Assembly (NCBI GenBank): GCA_023127905.1
Contig: JAGMEZ010000613.1
Span: 1-5,874 of the forward strand
DNA: 5,874 bases
Direction: 5' to 3'
Source: Caldifarciminota bacterium
GTDB taxonomy: Bacteria > Hydrothermota > E44-bin80
This document shows positions 1 through 5,419 of this stretch, one piece after another. Position 1 is the stretch's first letter, and every line of letters begins with the position of its first letter. Made by a program: the position numbers and the translations under genes. The notes beneath the pieces are model-generated. The model ran no database searches. It saw only the letters and a program-made list of their open reading frames with translations, and had not been told where the DNA came from.

Positions 1-1
1 T

Positions 2-37
2 ATCAAGCAGATCATTGAAGCAGAGCAAGGACAGTAG
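2..37 (+). CDS. Possible 3' end of an upstream gene (partial)
   Basis: Frame 2 reads eleven sense codons (IKQIIEAEQGQ) and then TAG at 35-37. The charged, helical tail could be the C-terminus of a soluble protein. An ABC ATPase would make sense, because a large ABC-2-like permease lies downstream on the same strand, but that is inferred from context only and no motif is visible. Frame 3 is also open as far as the TAG at 60-62, so even the reading frame is uncertain. Confidence 0.3.
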   Translation: MKQIIEAEQGQ

Positions 38-58
38 GCAGACAGCAATAAGAAGTAT

Positions 59-145
59 GTAGCCGCACCTTTTAACCCCGTTAGAAAATTATTCTAACGG
101 GGTTAAGGTGCGTAAAAGAATTACGCAGGCTAAACCTGCGACTAC
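59..145. repeat. REPIN-like pair of inverted GTAG-footed palindromes
   Basis: Two short palindromes face each other. The plus-strand unit begins GTAG at 59-62, followed by CGCACCT (64-70), which pairs with AGGTGCG (106-112). The minus-strand unit begins GTAG (CTAC at 142-145 on the plus strand), followed by a 6-bp stem CGCAGG/CCTGCG (124-129 with 135-140) and a 5-nt loop. Eleven nucleotides separate the two hairpins. The feet are alike: GTAG-C-CGCA-CC and GTAG-T-CGCA-GG. A GTAG foot on an imperfect palindrome is the hallmark of REP elements mobilised by REP-associated tyrosine transposases, and inverted doublets are called REPINs. No transposase gene lies in the window, so the assignment rests on structure alone. 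Confidence 0.6.
73..105. repeat. Perfect 14-bp inverted repeat nested in the first REP-like unit
   Basis: The arm TAACCCCGTTAGAA (73-86) pairs perfectly with TTCTAACGGGGTTA (92-105) across the 5-nt loop AATTA. The outer CGCACCT/AGGTGCG stem (64-70 with 106-112) continues it after a two-T bulge, giving about 21 paired positions. No T-run follows on either strand, so it does not look like an intrinsic terminator, although it would strongly structure a read-through transcript. Confidence 0.75.
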
Positions 146-181
146 CGAAAAGTTAAGAGTGAAAAGTAAATAAATTGTTTC

Positions 182-217
182 ATTAGTTTGATTAGTTACA
201 TTGGTTTTATTGGTTAA
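182..217. repeat. Four tandem 9-bp units, consensus ATTRGTTNN
   Basis: The units are ATTAGTTTG (182-190), ATTAGTTAC (191-199), ATTGGTTTT (200-208) and ATTGGTTAA (209-217). Seven positions hold to ATTRGTT and the last two vary. A degenerate 8-nt unit, ATTGTTTC (174-181), precedes them in phase. The purine changes from A in the first two units to G in the last two, suggesting duplication and drift. It could be a slippage-prone microsatellite or a cluster of binding sites. It does not resemble a coding repeat, because no open gene spans it. Confidence 0.7.
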
Positions 218-222
218 CAGAT

Positions 223-328
223 GGGATTGCTTTCCTTCGCTGAGTTTACCATCGAGGGAACAAAGGGCTCAGGACAGGCTCCACGGAGTTTATACTGAGT
301 TTGTCGAAAGAATATTCGCAATGACCCC
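223..328. repeat. Composite intergenic repeat with inverted ends
   Basis: The ends are imperfect inverted repeats: GGGATTGC (223-230) against GCAATGACCCC (318-328). Inside lie two related direct segments: TGAGTTTACCATCGAGGG (241-258) and TGAGTTTGTCGAAAG (296-310), which share TGAGTTT followed by TCGA. Between them is GGCTCAGGACAGGCTC (266-281). These words resemble short dispersed repeats I recall from many environmental genomes (ATTGC...GCAATGAC and CTCAGGACAGG / CTGAG-TTGTCGAA types). That resemblance is from memory and unchecked. No open frame crosses the element convincingly. Confidence 0.45.
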
Positions 329-364
329 GAATAACCACACTATTAGAGAAATAAATTCTGAGTG

Positions 365-387
365 GTAGACGGGGCAAGCAAACTTGC
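365..387 (+). repeat. Third GTAG-footed palindrome (REP-like fragment)
   Basis: GTAG at 365-368 is followed by ACGGG and then a 5-bp stem GCAAG (374-378) / CTTGC (383-387) with loop CAAA. The 5' foot and palindrome layout match the two units at 59-145, but the stem sequence differs, so this would be a different REP family or a decayed copy. Confidence 0.4.
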
Positions 388-400
388 ATAGGCTAAAATC

Positions 401-406
401 TATAAT
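401..406 (+). promoter_or_regulatory. Candidate -10 box for the permease gene
   Basis: TATAAT is a perfect sigma-70-type -10 hexamer, 42 nt before the GTG start at 448. Nothing close to TTGACA lies 16-18 nt upstream (the hexamers there are GCAAAC-like), so the promoter would be weak, activator-dependent or spurious. If used, transcription would start near 413 with a leader of about 35 nt, just downstream of the third GTAG palindrome. Confidence 0.3.
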
Positions 407-447
407 CCAGAAATTAAACGATCAAGACGCTCTAAACGAACTAAACA

Positions 448-2109
448 GTGTTTACACTCATTTTTATCCGGATCAAAACCGCTTTGCGATCAATATTTGC
501 CTTAAAACCGCAGAATATTGTACGCCTTACAAGTTATATTTTTGTAATAGGATTATTCCTTGTAGGTGGTGGTATATTCTTCTACAGGGTTTTTAATTAT
601 CTTGAAACGCTTGAGATAATTGGTCCTATCCTCACAAAAAGGATAATAAGCCTTGCTTTTCTTATTTTTCTTACAATGATTTTTCTCTCCAGTATCATTA
701 CTGCTCTGTCAACCTTTTTTAGGTCAAAAGAGGTTGAATTTCTTATGTCTTTGCCGATTCCCATAGAGAGGATTTTCTTTTCTAAATTTTTTGAAAATAC
801 ATTCTATTGCTCCTGGGCTACTATAATTGCAGCAATTCCTCTGACCTGGGCTTTTGGGTTATCCCAGAATTATCATTTTAGTTTTTATCCCCTATCCCTC
901 TTTGCACTATTTCTTTTCATACTTATACCTTCTGCTACCGGTGTAATTATTCTTATGTTTTTAGTAAATGTTCTGGGTAATATAACCAGGAAAAGATTGA
1001 TGTACGTAGTTATCGTGTTAATTGCTGTTTTTGCGATCATTATTTTTATTTCGCAACCTTCGGTTTTACGCGTTCCTTTTACTGATGACATTAATGTAAT
1101 AGATACTTACATTGAGCAGTTGAGGATTGAAAATCGTTTTCTGCCATCAGATCATCTTGTAAAATTTTTAAGTGAACCATTCACCCAAACTTCGTTTCGT
1201 TTTCTTCTTCTTCTGTTTACCAGCGCAGTTTTTTCTGTAGCACTTTCACACGGGATTGCTCTGGGGGTTTACAAAAGAGGATGGAATAACTCTTTTGAGT
1301 CGGTTTCATCCGGTAATAAAAGACGGTATTCAAATCTTCTTTTTAATTTTTTGATAAAACTTAAAATACCTCATACTGTTGCATCACTTATTGTAAAAGA
1401 TGTAAGGATGTTTACAAGGCTTCCTTCACAATGGGGGCAAGCAGTTATCTTTCTTGTTCTGCTACCAACTTATATAATAAGCCTGAAGAGGACTCCTATC
1501 TATGAGAATGTACCGTTCTGGCTTGCAATAATTTCATTTATAAATTTAGGGTTTACAGGATACATTGTCGCAACTCTTTCTACTCGATTTGTTTATCCTG
1601 CTATCAGCCTTGAAGGAAAATCAATCGGTTTTCTCCGTTCTTCCCCTGTAAGAATGAGACAATTTTTTATTGAGAAATTTTTTATAAGTTTCATCCCAAA
1701 CTGGTTTCTTGCAGAATTCGTTATTGTTTTTTCAAATATTGCCTTAAAAAGTACAATTCCCTTCACTCTAATTTGTGCAGGAATTACTACAGTGTATACA
1801 GTGACAATTATTTCCATATCAATTGGATTTGGAGCACTCTTCCCAGATTTTAATGAATCGAATCCAAGTAAGATTGCAGCTGGTGGTGGAGGAGTTCTTA
1901 CTGCTATCCTGAGCCTTTTATACATTGCTGTTTCGACTGTAATTATTGCAATCCCAACACGAAGATTTATTTCATCTGCGTTTCAACTGGAACAGTTCCA
2001 TCTGAAGGGTTTTATATTCTGTATACTTATATTTATAGTTGTTAGTTTTCTCTTCTCTATCATTCCCCTCAAGGCAGGAATGAGAAGCCTGAGAAGAATG
2101 GAGATATAG
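448..2109 (+). CDS. Large ABC-2-like exporter permease (putative ABC_tran_2 family)
   Basis: This 553-residue inner-membrane protein is very hydrophobic, with about ten to twelve predicted helices (for example roughly 28-46, 66-88, 118-137, 148-175, 183-202, 251-274, 330-346, 357-377, 415-430, 438-465, 482-502 and 520-540). Three conserved-looking cytosolic or linker motifs fit the putative ATP-binding-cassette exporter family of about 540 residues (Pfam ABC_tran_2): FFRSKEVEFLMSLPIP at 90-105, RFVYPAISLEGKSIGFLRSSPV at 380-401 in part, and FGALFPDFNESNPSKIA at 461-477 followed by GGGG. There is no Walker motif, so a separate ATPase is needed, and the substrate is unknown. In frame, TAA at 442-444 blocks any longer start, and the next ATG is residue 77, after the first helix. 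GTG 448 is therefore the only sensible start, although no clear Shine-Dalgarno precedes it. Length matches the family and no frameshift is seen. Confidence 0.8.
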   Translation: MFTLIFIRIKTALRSIFALKPQNIVRLTSYIFVIGLFLVGGGIFFYRVFNYLETLEIIGPILTKRIISLAFLIFLTMIFLSSIITALSTFFRSKEVEFLMSLPIPIERIFFSKFFENTFYCSWATIIAAIPLTWAFGLSQNYHFSFYPLSLFALFLFILIPSATGVIILMFLVNVLGNITRKRLMYVVIVLIAVFAIIIFISQPSVLRVPFTDDINVIDTYIEQLRIENRFLPSDHLVKFLSEPFTQTSFRFLLLLFTSAVFSVALSHGIALGVYKRGWNNSFESVSSGNKRRYSNLLFNFLIKLKIPHTVASLIVKDVRMFTRLPSQWGQAVIFLVLLPTYIISLKRTPIYENVPFWLAIISFINLGFTGYIVATLSTRFVYPAISLEGKSIGFLRSSPVRMRQFFIEKFFISFIPNWFLAEFVIVFSNIALKSTIPFTLICAGITTVYTVTIISISIGFGALFPDFNESNPSKIAAGGGGVLTAILSLLYIAVSTVIIAIPTRRFISSAFQLEQFHLKGFIFCILIFIVVSFLFSIIPLKAGMRSLRRMEI

Positions 2110-2124
2110 AGTATGATTTTTTCC

Positions 2125-2153
2125 TTGACCTTTTGTTTTTTATGATATATAGA
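2125..2153 (+). promoter_or_regulatory. Sigma-70-like promoter for the small cysteine protein
   Basis: TTGACC at 2125-2130 (five of six matches to the -35 consensus) is followed by a 17-nt T-rich spacer and TATAGA at 2148-2153 (four of six to the -10 consensus). The spacing is ideal, and it sits in the 72-nt gap between the permease stop and the next gene. A start site near 2160 would give a leader of about 20 nt containing the Shine-Dalgarno. The small gene can thus be expressed independently of the permease. Confidence 0.55.
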
Positions 2154-2171
2154 ATATTATATAAAAAGATG

Positions 2172-2177
2172 AGGAGG
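2172..2177 (+). promoter_or_regulatory. Strong ribosome binding site (AGGAGG)
   Basis: A perfect AGGAGG lies four bases before the ATG at 2182 and fixes the start of the 66-residue gene. It contrasts with the permease start, which has no recognisable site. Confidence 0.8.
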
Positions 2178-2181
2178 TTTA

Positions 2182-2382
2182 ATGGCAGAACAGATTGAAA
2201 TGACCAAAAATATTATGTGCCCTGAATACGACAAACCAGCGACTGTCAGGCTTCTTTATGAACAGGTAGAAGGTGGTGCATATAAACTTATTAAAATATC
2301 ATGTAAACTCGAAAGGGAAATAAGTTTCAGGGGAACTCAATGTTTTCATTCTTGTGAGAAAAAATTTAAAGAGGGAAGTTAG
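2182..2382 (+). CDS. Small cysteine-containing protein of unknown function
   Basis: I do not recognise this 66-residue protein. It is soluble, lacks a signal peptide or membrane segment, and has four cysteines: C13 in an MCPEY context, C41 in ISCKLE, and C54 and C58 in CFHSC with H56 between them. The C-P, C and C-x-H-x-C spacing could bind zinc or another metal, or form a redox pair, which is inference from residue pattern only. The N-terminus is acidic-to-neutral and the tail is lysine-rich (CEKKFKEG). A perfect AGGAGG four bases upstream, a promoter-like sequence before it and a terminator 45 nt after it make a compact single-gene unit, good support that it is real despite its size. Nothing links it functionally to the permease. 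Confidence 0.75.
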   Translation: MAEQIEMTKNIMCPEYDKPATVRLLYEQVEGGAYKLIKISCKLEREISFRGTQCFHSCEKKFKEGS

Positions 2383-2426
2383 AGGATTTTTCAACATACA
2401 AGGTATATTGTTGGTTATGAAATTAT

Positions 2427-2466
2427 AAAACAGGAGACCCATTCACAATTGGGTCTCCTGTTTTTT
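2427..2466. terminator. Bidirectional intrinsic terminator
   Basis: CAGGAGACCC (2431-2440) pairs perfectly with GGGTCTCCTG (2451-2460) around a 10-nt loop. TTTTTT follows at 2461-2466, and AAAA precedes at 2427-2430, which becomes a T-run on the minus strand and also lengthens the stem. It lies 44 nt past the small plus-strand gene and 30 nt past the pilY1-like stop on the minus strand, so it can end both converging transcripts. Confidence 0.9.
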
Positions 2467-2496
2467 AATCCTGCAGTAAAAAGAGGAATTCGATTA

Positions 2497-5409
2497 TTAA
2501 TATGTTTCGTGCCACCATAAGATTTTCCTTCTGATGCCGAGACCTGGTGTTGGTTGAACGATTACCTGCCCAGGTAGGTTAATTACCTGAAGCCCGTCTC
2601 CGCTTATGTCAAAGGTATAGCGTGGTGCTTGTGGAAGACCTGAGCCCACAATTGTTGAAGGTATCGTTCCTGTCCAATCTCCTGATTTGTAGTAAATCTT
2701 GTAAAGCCGTGCAATACCACTTACTGAAATGCAGGGATCGTTTTGATTGTAAGGCTGGAATGTTGTAAAGATTAGAGTATCCATGAGCACTGTAGCAAAA
2801 GAGGTTGCTTTTTCTCCATCTCTTTTTCCTATAGAATCTGTAAAGTTGAAATCTGTGAAAATATAATACCATCCTTTGTAGGTTCCTGCCAGGATTTCAG
2901 CTTCGGTTAATGGACCGCCACCTGAGGGGTCAGAGACATTCTTTAGATCTGCTTCAGTAAGGGGTGTAGTGTACGTGCTGTCGATTATTGCATAGAACCT
3001 GTTCACAGTGCCTTCCTTTTCAGCTCTTGCCCTGTCACCTGTACCGAAGTAAAACCACCATCTTCTGCCGTCCGTTACAGCTGTCGGAGGGAAGAATATT
3101 GGCTGCCACAGGTGTTCCTGTCCGACATTGGATGGTCGTGGTGCATTGAAGAGAATCTCTGCTTCCCAGTCATCGACAATGACATCAGCAGAATCCGTTC
3201 CATTTATATTAACCTTCCATAATTGCCCGGCATAATCCCCCATTAAGAGTATATCTGCGTAGGTATCAAGGTTGGTATCGATAACTGCTGGCTGTGATGG
3301 AAATGGCCACACCATTGAGTCCACATACTGAGTTGCAGCAGGAATCTCCCAGTAATCGATTCCCAGAGTTGGGCTGGTATTGTGAGCCACCATATTGACT
3401 ATATCAAGTGCGAAGAATGAATTACCGTAGGGAAGAGCTGACCAGGGATCGAATTTATCATAAAGTGTGTCAGGCCAATATCCTCCACCCAGGAAACAGA
3501 AGAATCGTTCGTCTGTCGGGGAAAACGAGTTTTTATGGATCTTGAACATAACAGGGTTACTCCACGTCTCCCCGAGATTGCCCATCGTATCGACGAAATT
3601 GAAGAGGAAGTTCATATTGTAAGGGTCTGTTACATCGAGGGCAGTGTAGCTACTTCCACCCTGTCTTTGACCTGCGATAAGGACTGTTGTCCATTCATCT
3701 TCATTCTTGAAGGAGTCGGTTCCAGCCGGGTTAGGGAACCAGATATCGGCAGCCATAATAGTGCCATCCTGGTAGTAATCATGTTCAATCAAGAGGTATT
3801 TGAGGTAGATAAGCTGATCGTTGGGAATAAAAGCCCACTCCTCTTCTCCTGTTGAGTCGTTGAAACAGTGTAACATTCCATCATTTCCACCGGCATATAT
3901 CATTGGATCCCTGTTGTTGTTCTGGTATTCTCTGTAATCATAGAAATCATCATCCTCATAGAAATAGTTTGGTCCCCGGATACGGAGAGGAGAAGAGTGG
4001 AATATATCACCGAGATAACCAGTTGTGTCTGATGGTCTACCTGCGTAAACGGTATTTATAATGCTGTCTCTGGCACCAATAGTTGCAACGTCTAAATCTG
4101 CTGCTGAGATATTTCCCGTGTCGAACGACAGGAGGGTTTGATTCTTCTCAGTATAGATCATCCTGCTTGCTGCATGGGTAGTATCAAGGATTTCTCCCGC
4201 ATCCCAATATATGAGTGAATCGGGGATTGAATCTATGTTGAACGTTCCGGTAACAAGTTTTACTGCTTTGCAATGTCCTTCCCATATGCTTTTGTATGAT
4301 GGGATGAAAGTACAAAGATACATCCGTGCTTCGTAGGTTGATGTGATGAATTCTTCCTGGATGCTTGTCACTTCTGCTCCAGCATATGATGTTGCCTGGC
4401 TGATTATGTCTGAAACGATCGCTCTTAATACTTCCTGGAGTTCTTCAGGGTTTGTCGCAGGATAGTAGTGCTCGGTTCCTCCAGCAATTGCTATAGAATC
4501 GAGTGTTCCGGAACCAACCATACCGATACCTATAACGTACGTTTTGATTGGAAGAACTGTGTCGGGGTCGCCACCATGGGGTGGGATGTATGTATGCATG
4601 AGTGATTCCGCTTCCTGGTAGCACTGGTCTTTCATCCATTGTGGGCTGCTGCCATTGTATCCTGACCATGACACATTGTCCGTTGTATCGATTCCATACG
4701 TTGGTTCTCCATCGGTCAGAAGTATTACATAGTATCCCCTGCACCACTTTGCATTATCGGAAGGTATCTTACTCATATACTCGTATCTGACACCTCTGAG
4801 TGCGCCGGCAAGAGGGGTTCCGCCCTGTGCATGGAATTCTTTCTTGGGTGCGCTGCTCGTAACGTTATCCACCCATTCGGATATTGCATTGAGATGTGCA
4901 GGTGCACCTTCAGACATCTCTACCCTCATGAAAAAAGCCTCATATGCATCGGGTCTTGTGGCACTATGCCACCACATATTCGGTCTAGAATAACTTGACG
5001 GTGAACTGTAGCATTCCGACCATACAGGATATAAAAAACCGGCATCAGGTATTCTATACCAGTCATCGCTCTCCCCATTGTATTCCGATTGATAGAATGA
5101 AGCAAGACCCCACCGGATATCAATTTCCGGATCATTAACTAATCCATGAATTGCATTTTTTACCATGTACAATCTCGCATCATTGGGAAGTCCATCTCCA
5201 TCTGTATCTCTGCCCTCATAATCTTCGGAACCGTCTCCCCACGTATGACAACCTTGCATATCCCAGGACATGCTTCCTGATGTATCAAAGATGATCCAGA
5301 CATCAGGTGTTACATAGTAGGAAAAGAATTGGGTGTCGTCAGCAAAAAACGAGGAGATGGTGAAAAGTAAAAATAGTACAGAAAAAACAACAATGACAAT
5401 ATGTTTCAT
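2497..5409 (-). CDS. pilY1: PilY1/PilC-like type IV pilus adhesin with vWA domain
   Basis: This is a secreted, pilus-associated adhesin of 970 residues. In the PilY1 family it is a minor, tip-associated component implicated in adhesion, pilus extension/retraction and mechanosensing. Visible order: signal peptide 1-23 (MKH, hydrophobic core, cleavage near SSFFA); von Willebrand A domain about 34-340 with a full MIDAS (D42-T-S44-G-S46, T198 in GGTPL, D233 in LLTDGEPT); a TSP3-like acidic loop DTDGDGLPND at 68-77 inserted after the first MIDAS strand; a PilY1 middle region with W376, WDAG 402-405 and RMIYT 416-420; then the PilC-type propeller, about 467-795, with GDIFHSSP 467-474, YAGGNDGMLHCF 505-516, ALDVTDP 590-596 and FGTGDR 788-793. 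The calcium-loop motif DxNxDxxxD is D711, N713, D715, D719. A start at 5457 is possible, but its codons 14-15 (Gly-Gly) lie on the GGGGG Shine-Dalgarno of the ATG at 5409, so 5409 is preferred. It is probably the last gene of its operon. Confidence 0.88.
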   Translation of the reverse strand: MKHIVIVVFSVLFLLFTISSFFADDTQFFSYYVTPDVWIIFDTSGSMSWDMQGCHTWGDGSEDYEGRDTDGDGLPNDARLYMVKNAIHGLVNDPEIDIRWGLASFYQSEYNGESDDWYRIPDAGFLYPVWSECYSSPSSYSRPNMWWHSATRPDAYEAFFMRVEMSEGAPAHLNAISEWVDNVTSSAPKKEFHAQGGTPLAGALRGVRYEYMSKIPSDNAKWCRGYYVILLTDGEPTYGIDTTDNVSWSGYNGSSPQWMKDQCYQEAESLMHTYIPPHGGDPDTVLPIKTYVIGIGMVGSGTLDSIAIAGGTEHYYPATNPEELQEVLRAIVSDIISQATSYAGAEVTSIQEEFITSTYEARMYLCTFIPSYKSIWEGHCKAVKLVTGTFNIDSIPDSLIYWDAGEILDTTHAASRMIYTEKNQTLLSFDTGNISAADLDVATIGARDSIINTVYAGRPSDTTGYLGDIFHSSPLRIRGPNYFYEDDDFYDYREYQNNNRDPMIYAGGNDGMLHCFNDSTGEEEWAFIPNDQLIYLKYLLIEHDYYQDGTIMAADIWFPNPAGTDSFKNEDEWTTVLIAGQRQGGSSYTALDVTDPYNMNFLFNFVDTMGNLGETWSNPVMFKIHKNSFSPTDERFFCFLGGGYWPDTLYDKFDPWSALPYGNSFFALDIVNMVAHNTSPTLGIDYWEIPAATQYVDSMVWPFPSQPAVIDTNLDTYADILLMGDYAGQLWKVNINGTDSADVIVDDWEAEILFNAPRPSNVGQEHLWQPIFFPPTAVTDGRRWWFYFGTGDRARAEKEGTVNRFYAIIDSTYTTPLTEADLKNVSDPSGGGPLTEAEILAGTYKGWYYIFTDFNFTDSIGKRDGEKATSFATVLMDTLIFTTFQPYNQNDPCISVSGIARLYKIYYKSGDWTGTIPSTIVGSGLPQAPRYTFDISGDGLQVINLPGQVIVQPTPGLGIRRKILWWHETY

Positions 5410-5413
5410 TTTT

Positions 5414-5419
5414 CCCCCT
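5414..5419 (-). promoter_or_regulatory. Ribosome binding site fixing the pilY1-like start
   Basis: On the minus strand AGGGGG is followed by AAAA and the ATG at 5409. It directly follows the TAA (5422-5420) of the upstream gene, so a ribosome ending there sits at the next start, as in translational coupling. The site lies within the coding region of the longer 5457 reading, which argues against that start. Confidence 0.65.

Noticed and set aside
64..112. Hairpin considered as an intrinsic terminator for the upstream gene
   Set aside because: The stem is strong, but no T-run follows on either strand and the GTAG foot fits a REP-like repeat better.
331..365. Weak hairpin CCAC...GTGG around an AGAA/TTCT stem
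   Set aside because: The pairing is short and interrupted, so chance cannot be excluded.
59..387. Repeat cluster considered as a CRISPR array
   Set aside because: The palindromes differ in sequence and spacing, there are no regular spacers, and no cas gene is present.
384..596. Plus-strand 70-codon frame overlapping the permease start
   Set aside because: It starts at TTG with no ribosome site, and most of it lies inside the permease gene in another frame.
1593..1925. Minus-strand 110-codon frame inside the permease gene
   Set aside because: It lies wholly antisense to a well-supported gene and has no recognisable domain.
3535..3855. Plus-strand frame of 106 codons opposite the PilY1 propeller region
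   Set aside because: It is antisense to conserved propeller codons and shows no family pattern or own start signals.
4445..4747. Minus-strand 100-codon frame inside the vWA region
   Set aside because: It is a shifted-frame shadow of the MIDAS-bearing domain, whose own frame is clearly the coding one.
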